A stretch of 64,000 nucleotides of DNA from Pedomonas sp051304405 (GCF_051304405.1 NZ_JBPPGG010000001.1:930001-994000); one strand, 5' to 3'; positions 37,735-47,591 are shown, counted from the first letter of the stretch. Program-made: numbers and translations. The notes: generated by a model from the letters alone, not told the origin.

Positions 37735-37760
37735 CCGGCCCACGCCCTGGCGCGGGCCGG
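37735..37760 (+). terminator. Hairpin after protease 1
   Basis: 12-bp stem (CCGGCCCACGCC with GGCGCGGGCCGG, one A-C mismatch), duplicated and perfect after protease 2 at 39416-39441. The T-tract is weak (TTGCGTT). Confidence 0.5.
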
Positions 37761-37787
37761 TTGCGTTCAGGCGTCAGATACGGGGCG

Positions 37788-37934
37788 TCAGAAATCGGTG
37801 CAGATGCCACCCCTCTCCCAGTCGCTATAGCGGGTGGGCTCGGGCCCCTTGCGCCCGCCGATCGCCTTGGGCAACACCGCCTCCGGCTTCGCCTCGATGG
37901 CCGCCGCTTCCTCCCCCGGAAGCGGCGATCTTTT
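37788..37934 (-). pseudogene. Truncated DUF1674 (SDHAF4-like) remnant
   Basis: The minus-strand frame encodes EAKPEAVLPKAIGGRKGPEP, then TRYSDWERGGICTDF and a stop codon at 37788. This is nearly the same as the C-terminal 40 residues of the intact gene at 39469-39639. The frame runs back to a TGA at 37935-37937 with no usable start codon before the conserved region, so it cannot make the full protein. It is the broken end of the tandem duplication. Confidence 0.85.
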
Positions 37935-38221
37935 TCAGCCCCCGGAGATCAAGAAAGGACACCGCAATCCACAGAACAAATTGCCACAGGCAATATATAA
38001 TCCATTTAAAGAACATGAAATCTATAAAACATATATAGAATACATCCCGAATATACGTCGAGATTACTTACAGACTCGGAAACCATGACTCCATATATTG
38101 TTTCATTACAAAATCTTAAATTTTGGCGCGATTCTTGAATTCCTTCCTGCAGAAGAGGCCGCAGGGGTGCGGTCCTCCCGGGCAGGCCCGCCTGCCTGTT
38201 TCCTTTCGCAGGGGGTTTTTC

Positions 38222-39388
38222 ATGAAAAACGTTCTCGCTTCCCTTTGCGTTGGCGTCAGTCTGGGTGTTGTCGCCATTGCCGGCAGCACCGTTGTTTCCA
38301 CACCCGAGGCCCAGGCGCTTCCGCTGGCCGCCGCCAGCGCCAAGCCGCTGCTCAAGACGGCCGGCAATTACCTTGATCCGCGCTATCTCCCCAGTTCCGC
38401 CGAGCGCAACGGCACGGTGGTGCTGCAAACCCCGCTCAAGGACTCCAGCCTCGCCTACTACTGTTCGGGCACGGTGGTCTCGCCGACCCAGATCATCACC
38501 GCCGCCCACTGCGTGGACACCCATGATCCGCGCAGCGGCGAATACGGCACCACGGACCCGACCCGGGTCTATCTGGGCGGCTTTGGCGGATCACCGATCA
38601 CCGCCGCCAGCTATGAAATCCACCCGCTCTACTTCGACCCGGTGGTGGGATCGCCCGCGCAAGGCGCCTTCGCCACCGGCGACATCGCCATCATCACCCT
38701 GAGCGAGCCGGTGCCGGCGGGAACCAAGATCTACGGCCTCTACAACGGCAACGCCATCGGCCAGGTGGCCACCCACATCAGCTACGGCACCACCGGCAAC
38801 GGCGACGGCACCAACGACACCTTCGGCCTCGACAACCTGACCAACGGCCGCATCGGCAAGAACCTGTACGAGTTCGATCTGGAGACCCTGTTCGGCGTCG
38901 GCCTCGCGGGCGCACACCTGCTGTACGACTTCGACGACGGCACGCCGGAGCACAACGCCTTCGCCTGGTGGCTGAGCCCTGAAATCTATCTGGGCAACGG
39001 CCTCTACCAGATTCTGGTGGACCAGGGCCTGGCGCCGGACCTCGGCCTCGGCCTCGACGAGGTGCTGATCGCCGGCGGCGATTCCGGCGGCGGCGCCTTC
39101 ATCGACGGCCTGCTGGCGGGCGTGCACTCCTTCGGCGTGACCCTCAGCACCCTCTGGTGCGACGGCATCGCCAGCCCCTCCAACCCGGAGATCGTCAATC
39201 CGGTGGACGTCACCTGCGGCGGCGACTCCTCGTTCGGTGAAATCGCCGGCGATACCAGCATCGCCTTCTTCTACGACTGGCTGATGGAACGCCTCATCTT
39301 CCCGCACAAGGTGCCCGCTCCGGCGACGCTCGGCCTGTTCGGCCTCGGCCTGCTGGGCCTTGGCCTCGGCCGGCGCCGCCGCGCCTGA
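38222..39388 (+). CDS. Secreted trypsin-like serine protease with PEP-CTERM-like sorting tail (paralogue 2)
   Basis: 388 residues, the same length as paralogue 1, and clearly homologous along its whole length. It has a Sec signal (VLASLCVGVSLGVVAIAGS), TAAHC with H96, GDIAIITL with D154 and a canonical GDSGGG with S288. C81/C97 are conserved. The tail reads VPAPATLGLFGLGLLGLGLG plus RRRRA. ATG 38222 is used; the open frame extends further upstream, but those codons fall in the duplicated non-coding leader. It differs from paralogue 1 mostly in the loop after residue 195 and around residue 318, where it has a short insertion. Confidence 0.87.
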   Translation: MKNVLASLCVGVSLGVVAIAGSTVVSTPEAQALPLAAASAKPLLKTAGNYLDPRYLPSSAERNGTVVLQTPLKDSSLAYYCSGTVVSPTQIITAAHCVDTHDPRSGEYGTTDPTRVYLGGFGGSPITAASYEIHPLYFDPVVGSPAQGAFATGDIAIITLSEPVPAGTKIYGLYNGNAIGQVATHISYGTTGNGDGTNDTFGLDNLTNGRIGKNLYEFDLETLFGVGLAGAHLLYDFDDGTPEHNAFAWWLSPEIYLGNGLYQILVDQGLAPDLGLGLDEVLIAGGDSGGGAFIDGLLAGVHSFGVTLSTLWCDGIASPSNPEIVNPVDVTCGGDSSFGEIAGDTSIAFFYDWLMERLIFPHKVPAPATLGLFGLGLLGLGLGRRRRA

Positions 39389-39415
39389 CCGGCGTTTCCC
39401 CTGTTGCGTCTTGCC

Positions 39416-39441
39416 CCGGCCCGCGCCCTGGCGCGGGCCGG
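39416..39441. terminator. Hairpin between convergent protease 2 and DUF1674 gene
   Basis: A perfect 12-bp stem (CCGGCCCGCGCC / GGCGCGGGCCGG) with a two-base centre, located between the 3' ends of two convergent genes. The T-tract is weak on both sides. Confidence 0.55.
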
Positions 39442-39468
39442 TTGCGTTCGGGCGTCAGAGACGGGGCG

Positions 39469-39639
39469 TCAGAAGTCGGTGCAGATGCCGCCCTTCTCCC
39501 AGTCGCCATAGCGGGTGGGCTCGGGCCCCTTGCGCCCGCCGATCTCCCTGGGCAACACCGCCTCCGGCTTCGCCTCGCTGGCCTCGCTGCCGTCCGGGCG
39601 CGGCGGGGTGGTCTCCTGTTCGCGCGGCTTGTCGGTCAT
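39469..39639 (-). CDS. DUF1674 protein (succinate dehydrogenase assembly factor 4 family)
   Basis: A 56-residue cytoplasmic protein. The C-terminus GRKGPEPTRYGDWEKGGICT followed by DF is the DUF1674 signature; in the mitochondrial homologue SDHAF4 this region helps insert FAD into succinate dehydrogenase subunit A. ATG 39639 follows GGAG and starts MTDKPREQETTPP. Divergent from htpX, as in many alphaproteobacteria. A truncated duplicate lies at 37788-37934. Confidence 0.88.
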   Translation of the reverse strand: MTDKPREQETTPPRPDGSEASEAKPEAVLPREIGGRKGPEPTRYGDWEKGGICTDF

Positions 39640-39811
39640 GGCACTCTCCTCAACCCTGATGTGCGCCCCCCTTACCATGCCGCACCCGCGCCCAAAACCC
39701 CGGCGCTCGCCGGACTGCCCCGGCAGCGGGCCGGAGCTCCCGCGCCGCCCCTTGATCCAATCCGGCAGCTGGGCCACATCTGAAACGTCACTTCAGGTTG
39801 GGTAAAACGCG

Positions 39812-40777
39812 ATGAACTATTTCAAGACCGCGATGCTTCTGGCGGCCATGACGGCCCTGTTCATGGCCGCGGGCTTCATGATCGGCGGCGGGCAGGGGGC
39901 CTTCATCGCGCTGCTGTTCGCCGCGGGCATGAACGCCTTCGCCTACTGGAACGCCGACAAGATGGTGCTGAAGATGCACGGCGCGCGGCCCGTGGACGAG
40001 CGCAGCGCGCCCGAGTTCTACCAGCTGGTGCGCGAGCTGGCGCAGCGGGCGAACATGCCCATGCCCAAGGTCTATATCATCGATACGCCCCAGCCCAACG
40101 CCTTTGCCACCGGCCGCAACCCGGAAAACGCGGCCGTCGCCGCCACCACCGGCATCATGCAGATGCTCACCCGCGAGGAGCTGGCGGGCGTGATGGCCCA
40201 CGAACTGGGCCACATCAAGAACCGCGACACGCTCATCATGACCATCACCGCCACCATCGCGGGCGCAATCTCCATGCTGGCCAACTTCGCCTTCCTGTTC
40301 GGCGGCAGCCGCGACGGCGAGGACCGGCCCAACCCCATCGCCATGCTGGCGCTGATGATCCTTGCGCCGCTGGCCGCCATGCTGGTGCAGATGGCCATCT
40401 CCCGCACCCGCGAATACGCGGCGGACCGCATGGGCGCGCAAATCTGCGGCAACCCGCACGCGCTGGCCTCGGCGCTGAACAAGATCCAGCACGGCGCCAG
40501 CCGCATTCCCAACCCGGCCGCCGAAGCCAACCCGGCAACCGCCCACCTGTTCATCATCAACCCGCTCACCAAGCGGGGCATGGACAACCTGTTCTCCACC
40601 CACCCCAACACCGCCAACCGCATCGCCGCACTCCAGGCCATGGCCGGAACCATGGGCGACCGCGCGGCCTGGTCCGCCGCCGCCGCCCGGCAGCACGAAA
40701 CGCGGCCGCAGGGCAGCCGCTCCGCCCTCGACCCGCTGGGCACCACCGACCGATCGCAGCGCGGGCCGTGGGGGTGA
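39812..40777 (+). CDS. htpX: Membrane zinc metalloprotease HtpX (M48B)
   Basis: An inner-membrane quality-control protease that cleaves misfolded membrane proteins. 321 residues; two N-terminal spans (LLAAMTALFMAAGFMIG and GAFIALLFAAGMNAF), then the zinc site H130-E-L-G-H134 and a third ligand in the REYAADRMGAQICGN helix, then two more hydrophobic segments. The ending SRSALDPLGTTDRSQRGPWG is the usual alphaproteobacterial tail with a C-terminal PWG. Repeat copy D follows it. Confidence 0.95.
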   Translation: MNYFKTAMLLAAMTALFMAAGFMIGGGQGAFIALLFAAGMNAFAYWNADKMVLKMHGARPVDERSAPEFYQLVRELAQRANMPMPKVYIIDTPQPNAFATGRNPENAAVAATTGIMQMLTREELAGVMAHELGHIKNRDTLIMTITATIAGAISMLANFAFLFGGSRDGEDRPNPIAMLALMILAPLAAMLVQMAISRTREYAADRMGAQICGNPHALASALNKIQHGASRIPNPAAEANPATAHLFIINPLTKRGMDNLFSTHPNTANRIAALQAMAGTMGDRAAWSAAAARQHETRPQGSRSALDPLGTTDRSQRGPWG

Positions 40778-40809
40778 GGGCGTCCGGGTCATTTCAGGAA
40801 TGGTTTTAT

Positions 40810-40966
40810 TGTGGGGGTCTGTGACCCCCACACCCCCTTTCGTTTGATCGGGCCGTGTTTCCCGCGCCCTGCCACAAGGACGATCTGAAAGGGCCGCGTC
40901 CGGCATGACCGGGTGCGGCCCGATGAATCGTCAGGGAGGTGCAGGAGGGTCCGCGACCCTCCTGCA
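40810..40966. repeat. Dispersed double-hairpin element, copy D
   Basis: Left hairpin 40810-40832 (arm TGTGGGGGTC, TGT loop), right hairpin 40940-40966 (arm TGCAGGAGGGTC, CGC loop). The interior includes CCCTTTCGTTTGATCGGGCC and, at the right, TCAGGGAGG. Located after htpX and before rsmB. Confidence 0.85.
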
Positions 40967-41069
40967 TAAAATCAAATCACAGACCCGCTCACCCCTTTCC
41001 CCGCCCTGCATGGCTGGTTTGCCTGAAATTCGGCTTACGACTCCCGGGCCGATGCGCTAAAGCCCCCCA

Positions 41070-42344
41070 ATGACCGAGAACATCCCAGGCCTTGCCGCCC
41101 GCCGGGGCGCCTTCAAGTTGCTTGCTGCCGTGCTGTGGCAGCATCGCCCGCTCGACATGGCGCTGGACCGTGCGCTGTCGGGGCTGGAGGGGCCGGACCG
41201 CGCGCTGGCCCGCGCCATTGCCAGCCAGACGCTGCGCTGGATGGTGGATTTCGACCAGGCGATCGACGCCTGCACGCGCAAGCCGCTGCCGCACGATGCC
41301 CGGGCGCGGCTGGTGCTGCGCATGGCGCTGGCCCAGTTGTGGGTGCTGAAGACGCCGGCCCATGCGGTGGTCTCGACCGCGCTGCCGCTGGTGGAGGCGG
41401 GACCGCGCCGTCTGGTCCATGGCGTGCTGGGGCGTCTCATTCGGGAAGATCATGCGCTGCCCGCCGTGCCCCGGCTGCCCGCGCCCTATGCGGACCGCTG
41501 GCGGGAGGCCTACGGCGCCGACGCGGTGGCGGCGATTGCGCAGGCGGCCGTTGCGGAAGCGCCGCTGGACATCGTGTTCCGCAGCCCCGAGGACGAGGCC
41601 CGCTGGGCCCCCGCGCTGGGCGGCGAGCGCCTTGCCCCCGGCACGGTGCGCCTGACCGACTGGCAGGAGGTGGAGGCGCTGCCCGGCTACGGCGAGGGCG
41701 CGTGGTGGGTGCAGGATCTGGCGGCCCAGCTTCCCGCCCGCCTGCTGCAGGTGGCGGCGGGCGAGACGGTTGCCGACCTGTGCGCCGCCCCCGGCGGCAA
41801 GACGCTGCAACTGGCGGCGGCCGGCGCGCGGGTGACGGCGGTGGACGTGTCCGAGGCGCGCCTGCGCCGGGTGACGGAGAACCTGGAGCGCACCGGCCTT
41901 GCAGCCGAGACCATCGCCCGCGACGCCCGCAAGTGGAAGGCCCCGGCACCGCTGGATGCCCTTGTGCTCGACGCGCCGTGCTCCGCCACCGGCACCCTGC
42001 GCCGCCACCCGGACGTGCTGCACCTGAAGGGCGCGCGCACCCTGACGCCGCTCCTCGACCTGCAGGCCGAGCTGCTCGACCACGCGCTGGACCAGCTGAG
42101 GCCCGGCGGGCGGATGGTCTATGCCGTCTGCTCGCTGGAGCCGGAGGAAGGCGAGCGCCAGATCGAGGCCCTCCTGGCGCGCCGCGCCGACGTGGCGCTC
42201 GACCCCGTCGCGCCGGAGGAGATCGCCGGCATCGAGGCGCTGTTCGACCCCCGGGGCTGGGTCCGCACCCTGCCCGGCATGATGGCCGGGAAGGGGGGGC
42301 TGGACGGCTTCTTCATGGCCCGCCTGCTGCGCCGGACGGTCTGA
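41070..42344 (+). CDS. rsmB: 16S rRNA (cytosine-C5) methyltransferase RsmB/NOP family
   Basis: Methylates a cytosine in rRNA using SAM. 424 residues: an N-terminal NusB-like RNA-binding domain (about 8-135), then a Rossmann methyltransferase. CAAPGGKTLQLAAA is SAM motif I; DAPCSATGTLRRHPD holds the PC cysteine and VCSLEPEEGE the second (catalytic) cysteine motif, where TC is replaced by VC-S with the cysteine kept. rpe follows 50 bp downstream. Confidence 0.93.
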   Translation: MTENIPGLAARRGAFKLLAAVLWQHRPLDMALDRALSGLEGPDRALARAIASQTLRWMVDFDQAIDACTRKPLPHDARARLVLRMALAQLWVLKTPAHAVVSTALPLVEAGPRRLVHGVLGRLIREDHALPAVPRLPAPYADRWREAYGADAVAAIAQAAVAEAPLDIVFRSPEDEARWAPALGGERLAPGTVRLTDWQEVEALPGYGEGAWWVQDLAAQLPARLLQVAAGETVADLCAAPGGKTLQLAAAGARVTAVDVSEARLRRVTENLERTGLAAETIARDARKWKAPAPLDALVLDAPCSATGTLRRHPDVLHLKGARTLTPLLDLQAELLDHALDQLRPGGRMVYAVCSLEPEEGERQIEALLARRADVALDPVAPEEIAGIEALFDPRGWVRTLPGMMAGKGGLDGFFMARLLRRTV

Positions 42345-42394
42345 CGCCTTCCCTGAATTGCTCCTTCCCGCTCAACCTGCTAAGAGCCAAATTC

Positions 42395-43090
42395 ATGCCA
42401 CAGCAACCCGTTCGCATCGCCCCGTCGATCCTGTCCGCCGACTTCGCCAAGCTGGGCGAAGAGGTGCGCGCCATCGACGCCGCCGGCGCCGACTACATCC
42501 ACATCGACGTGATGGACGGCCACTTCGTGCCCAACATCACCATCGGCCCGAGCGTGGTGAAGGCCCTGCGCCCGCACACCGCCAAGCCGTTCGACGTGCA
42601 CCTGATGATCGCGCCGGTCGATCCCTACATCGAGGCGTTTGCCGAGGCGGGCGCGGACATCATCACCGTGCACCCGGAATCGGGGCCGCACCTGCACCGC
42701 ACCGTCCAGAAGATCAAATCGCTGGGCAAGAAGGCGGGCGTGTCGCTGAACCCGGCAACCCCGGTCGAGGTTCTGGATTATATTCTGCCGGATCTGGATC
42801 TGGTGCTGGTCATGTCGGTCAACCCGGGCTTCGGCGGCCAGTCGTTCATCGACAGCCAGATCGAGAAGATCGCCCGCATCCGCCGCATGATCGACAAGCT
42901 CGGCAAGCAGATCGACCTCGAGGTGGACGGGGGCATCACCACCGCAACCATCGGCGCGGCCGTCGCCGCCGGGGCCGACGTGCTGGTGGCAGGCACCGCC
43001 AGCTTCAAGGGCGGGCCGGACGCCTATGCCGCCAACATCACGGCGCTGAAGGACGCGGCGCGCAAGGATACGGGCGGGAGCAACGCGTGA
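42395..43090 (+). CDS. rpe: Ribulose-phosphate 3-epimerase
   Basis: Interconverts ribulose-5-P and xylulose-5-P in the pentose phosphate pathway. A 231-residue TIM barrel with IAPSILSADFAKLGEEV, HIDVMDGHFVPNITIGP (metal-binding His/Asp), DVHLMI, SVNPGFGGQSF and EVDGGI. ATG 42395 gives the family N-terminus; the same frame remains open far upstream as a shadow of rsmB. It overlaps the heparinase gene (GTGA), so these two are translationally coupled. Confidence 0.97.
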   Translation: MPQQPVRIAPSILSADFAKLGEEVRAIDAAGADYIHIDVMDGHFVPNITIGPSVVKALRPHTAKPFDVHLMIAPVDPYIEAFAEAGADIITVHPESGPHLHRTVQKIKSLGKKAGVSLNPATPVEVLDYILPDLDLVLVMSVNPGFGGQSFIDSQIEKIARIRRMIDKLGKQIDLEVDGGITTATIGAAVAAGADVLVAGTASFKGGPDAYAANITALKDAARKDTGGSNA

Positions 43091-44832
43091 GCGACAAGGC
43101 AGACAAGGCCGCATCACCCCAGACCCCGGCTCACCGGCTGGTGCGCTACGGCGAGGACCGCGGCCTGTCGCTGACGGAGAAGATCGGCCACCGCCTGCGC
43201 CGGCTCCAGTACCGCTCGTTCCTGCACGGCCTGCGCCTGCGCGGGCGGTTCCCGCTCAAGCTGCTGGCCGCCCCGCCGGACCTGTGGCCGGGCGACCCGG
43301 CCGTGGGCCGCGCCCTGATGGAAGGGCGGCTGGAATACATGGGCATTTCCATCACCACCCACGGCATGCGCTTCTCCGCCATCCGCGCGCCCGCCGCCTG
43401 GCTGGAGTGGCTGCACAGCTTCCGCTGGCTGCGCGACCTCGCCGCCGAGGCGGACCACAAGAAGGGCGCGGCGTTCGTCGAGCCGCTGGTGCAGCGCTGG
43501 CTGAGCGAATACACCAAGTTCGACGAGCTGGCCTGGCGCGCCGATATCCTCGGCGAGCGGCTGATGCAGTGGATGACCCACGCGCCCTACATCCTCTCGT
43601 CGGAGGATCACGTCTACCGCTCGTCCGTGCTCAACGCTCTGGCGCGGCAGGGCCGCCACCTCGCCCAGACGGCGGAGAAGACGCCCGAGGGCCTCGCCCG
43701 CATCAAGGCAACCGCCGGGCTCATGATCAACGGCCTGCTGCTGCCCGGCGGCGAATCCCGCGCCCACAAGGGCGCGCAGGCGCTGGAGCGGGCGCTCGAC
43801 CTGTTCATCCTGGCGGACGGCGGCGTCGCCTCCCGCTGCCCGGAGGAACAGCTGGAAATCCTCAAGCTGCTGCTCACCGTCCGCTCCGTCGTCACGGAGC
43901 GCCAGGCGGAGGAGCCGGCGGGCCTTACCCGCGCCATCGACCGGCTGGTGCCGAGCCTGCGCGGCATGGTGCTGGGCGACAACCACCTCTCCGCCGTCCA
44001 CGGCGGCGGGCTGGCGGACAAGAACGTGCTGGAGCACGCGCTCAAGCTCTCCGGCGTCTCCGCCAAGCCGCTGAAGAACGGCATCTACAGCGGCTTCCAG
44101 CGGCTGGAAGGCGGCCGCAGCATCGTGGTGCTGGACGCCGGGCCGCCCCCGCCGGGCCGGGTGAGCCAGACCGCCCACGCCGGCACGCTGGCGTTCGAGT
44201 TCTCCGACGGCCTCAACCGCGTGGTCGTCAACTGCGGCGGCGGGCGCGGCACGGCGCTGGCGCTGATCCCCGATCTCCAGCAGGTGCTGCGGGCGTCGGC
44301 CGCCCACTCCACCCTCATCATCGACGACACCAACTCCACCCGCATCCGCGACGACGGCACGCTCGGCAAGGGCGTGAGCGAAGTGGTCGCGGTGCGGCAG
44401 GAAAGCGAGGAAGGCGTGGTGGTCGATGCCGTCCACGACGGCTATGTGCGCCGCTTCGGCTTCCAGCACCGCCGCCGCCTCTACCTCTCGGGAGACGGCA
44501 TGGACTTCCGCGGCGAGGACCGGCTGGTCCCCGCCCGGCGGCGCGGCCTCAGCCTGCGCGGCTCGGGCAACGTGCCCTTCGACATCCGCTTCCACCTGGG
44601 GCTGGGCATCGAGGCCACCGCCACCGCCGACAACCAGGGCGCGCTGCTGAAGCTGCCGGGCGGCACCGTGTGGCAGTTCAAGGCGCGCGGGGCGAGCTTG
44701 TCCATTGCACCGTCCCTGTGGATTGATGCACAAGGGCGCCGCCGGAAGACGGAGCAGCTTGTGCTGAGCGGCGAGGCAACCGCGGAAGGTGCGGTGGTCA
44801 ACTGGTCGTTCAAGCGTTCCGCCAAGCAGTAG
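43087..44832 (+). CDS. Heparinase II/III family protein
   Basis: A 581-residue protein starting at GTG 43087, which overlaps the rpe stop. It has an N-terminal all-alpha toroid (residues about 60-310, including FRWLRDLAAEADHKKG and MINGLLLPGGESRAHKG) and a C-terminal beta-rich Hepar_II_III domain (about 380-560, with HSTLIIDDTNSTRIRDDGT). No Sec signal is visible. Family enzymes cleave uronate-containing polysaccharides, but this conserved alphaproteobacterial gene next to purH has no proven substrate. Confidence 0.9.
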   Translation: MSDKADKAASPQTPAHRLVRYGEDRGLSLTEKIGHRLRRLQYRSFLHGLRLRGRFPLKLLAAPPDLWPGDPAVGRALMEGRLEYMGISITTHGMRFSAIRAPAAWLEWLHSFRWLRDLAAEADHKKGAAFVEPLVQRWLSEYTKFDELAWRADILGERLMQWMTHAPYILSSEDHVYRSSVLNALARQGRHLAQTAEKTPEGLARIKATAGLMINGLLLPGGESRAHKGAQALERALDLFILADGGVASRCPEEQLEILKLLLTVRSVVTERQAEEPAGLTRAIDRLVPSLRGMVLGDNHLSAVHGGGLADKNVLEHALKLSGVSAKPLKNGIYSGFQRLEGGRSIVVLDAGPPPPGRVSQTAHAGTLAFEFSDGLNRVVVNCGGGRGTALALIPDLQQVLRASAAHSTLIIDDTNSTRIRDDGTLGKGVSEVVAVRQESEEGVVVDAVHDGYVRRFGFQHRRRLYLSGDGMDFRGEDRLVPARRRGLSLRGSGNVPFDIRFHLGLGIEATATADNQGALLKLPGGTVWQFKARGASLSIAPSLWIDAQGRRRKTEQLVLSGEATAEGAVVNWSFKRSAKQ

Positions 44833-44903
44833 ATCCCGCGAGCAGAAAACCCCGTCCACACTCACCACGTTCTAGCGTTCAGGATAGTTTCGGAGAACAC
44901 GTC

Positions 44904-46493
<1,590 letters not shown>

Positions 46494-46515
46494 GCCGGTC
46501 TTTATGACCAGACAG

Positions 46516-46546
46516 AAGGGCGGGGCCTCACGGCTCCGCCCTTTTT
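46516..46546 (+). terminator. Rho-independent terminator of purH
   Basis: A 12-bp stem (AAGGGCGGGGCC / GGCTCCGCCCTT, one G-T pair) with a TCAC loop and a T5 tract. Confidence 0.94.
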
Positions 46547-46565
46547 GGTTTTGTGGGGCTTTCCT

Positions 46566-46645
46566 TGCAGAGGGGCTTGCCCCTCTGCACTCCCTTTCGA
46601 TTTTCGGGCCATTCGATTTTCGGGACGTGTTTCCCCCGCACTTTA
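46566..46645. repeat. Dispersed hairpin element, copy E (single arm)
   Basis: Hairpin 46566-46589 (arm TGCAGAGGGGC, two-base centre) followed by CTCCCTTTCGATTTTCGGGC. It continues into GGGACGTGTTTCC and then decays; no right arm. It follows the purH terminator. The next 250 bp (46646-46901) is AT-rich with no gene seen. Confidence 0.8.
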
Positions 46646-46901
46646 CTTGTGCGCCAGCCCCCGACCAGACAGACCATCGCTGGTTCGAAATTCGCAACAA
46701 AATGGGCCATGAAAACAATTGAGATGAATTAAATATAAATAAAACCAGAAATGTCTTTTCCAAAATATAAATACAAGTTAAAAATCCATTTTTATCGCAC
46801 AGATATTTAAAATCTCACTGAATTATTTTTGCATGGAAGCGACGGCAATCCCGGCACTCCCGGAATAGAAATCATAATACCGATTTAAAAAAACCCGCAC
46901 C

Positions 46902-47348
46902 ATGGCCCGAAAGAACAGCTGCCTGCCAGCGCCATTATATTTTGGCGACCTGCCTGTCTTGCAAATCAATCTGGCGTTGCAGCTGGAACTGGAACCTGGC
47001 GAAGCCGTTATGTCTGGCCATGCCCAACGGCATGCCAGCCGACGACATGGCGAAGACTTTTCCCGCGCACTTCCCCACGTTGCCAGTGTCATCGCCAATC
47101 CCCTCTATTTCGGGGATGACTTTCGCAACAAGGGCAAGATCGAGATTGTGGGAAGACCCCCGGGCTGGGACGAGCACCTTCTGGTGGCGGTTGCGATCGT
47201 TCGAGACGCCTCGGGGCGCTACAACGTAACCAGCATCTACCCGATCTCTGCGAAAAAGGTGGAGGCCCGGCGCGCCAAGAATCACCTTGTCAGCGCTCAA
47301 GTCATGAAACGTCACGTCATGAAAGGAAAAGGCTCCCTGGCCTGTTAG
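46902..47348 (+). CDS. Small protein with possible phage-type Barnase/EndoU/ColicinE5-D/RelE-like (PBECR) nuclease fold
   Basis: A 148-residue cytoplasmic protein. From about residue 50 it reads EDFSRALPHVASVIANPLYF, then KGKIEIVGRPPGWDEHLLVA and NVTSIYPISAKKVEARRAKN. The order (a histidine-rich helix, 'xxIPxVIxNPxyvg', a beta-hairpin with DEHLLVAV, and a terminal strand with IYPIS) resembles PBECR-type nuclease domains of phage polyvalent proteins and toxins. I judge this by pattern only. The N-terminal 45 residues are unassigned. No antitoxin-sized gene is adjacent on either side. Start codon ATG 46902 lacks a strong ribosome-binding site, so expression is uncertain. Confidence 0.55.
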   Translation: MARKNSCLPAPLYFGDLPVLQINLALQLELEPGEAVMSGHAQRHASRRHGEDFSRALPHVASVIANPLYFGDDFRNKGKIEIVGRPPGWDEHLLVAVAIVRDASGRYNVTSIYPISAKKVEARRAKNHLVSAQVMKRHVMKGKGSLAC

Positions 47349-47410
47349 GTCGGGAGCCCCTTGACGATGGCTCTAGCCGGGGTGCCCACGCCCGGATCTC
47401 TTCACTCTGC

Positions 47411-47443
47411 CAGAGCAACTGTACTCTGTCAGAGCTACTGTAC
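47411..47443. repeat. Direct 14-bp repeat
   Basis: CAGAGCAACTGTAC (47411-47424) and CAGAGCTACTGTAC (47430-47443), one difference, five bases apart. In the non-coding stretch 47349-47866. Confidence 0.75.
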
Positions 47444-47546
47444 CACCTGCGCCACAGCGCCGGTGGTGTGTGGGGAGGCCGTTCCCACCTCTGAGAGCCT
47501 GTACAGAGCAGATGGTTACGCAGGTCCCGCCCCACTGTCAACCAAA

Positions 47547-47591
47547 GCAGGGTCGATATGGGCAGGGTCGATATGGGCAGGGTCGATATGG
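47547..47591. repeat. Three tandem copies of a 15-bp unit
   Basis: GCAGGGTCGATATGG repeated three times without change (47547-47561, 47562-47576, 47577-47591). Although an open frame crosses it, that frame has no protein-like features elsewhere, so this looks like a non-coding minisatellite. Confidence 0.9.

Larger units (their letters stand above)
36413..37896. repeat. Tandem duplication unit, copy 1
   Basis: The leader (from AATTTTGG at 36413), the whole protease gene, the downstream hairpin and the 3' end of a DUF1674 gene are repeated at 38119-39577. The first recognisable bases of both leaders are AATTTTGG followed by CGATTCTTGAAT; the units end at GCCTCG inside the DUF1674 gene. Copy 1 contains the truncated DUF1674, so copy 2 is the ancestral arrangement. 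Confidence 0.85.
38119..39577. repeat. Tandem duplication unit, copy 2
   Basis: Counterpart of 36413-37896, starting AATTTTGG then CGCGATTCTTGAAT. The 3' boundary falls within an intact DUF1674 gene. The roughly 220 bp between the units (37897-38118) is AT-rich with no gene seen. Confidence 0.85.

Noticed and set aside
38123..38221. 33-codon N-terminal extension of protease 2
   Set aside because: It lies in a leader shared with protease 1, where the equivalent sequence is not open in frame; the signal peptide starts at 38222.
47395..47465. tRNA-like sequence on the minus strand (GGCGCTGTGGCGCAGGTGGT)
   Set aside because: The start resembles a tRNA acceptor/D arm, but no anticodon or T arm can be folded after it.
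47411..47591. CRISPR array
   Set aside because: The units are adjacent or five bases apart with no spacers, and no cas gene is present in the window.
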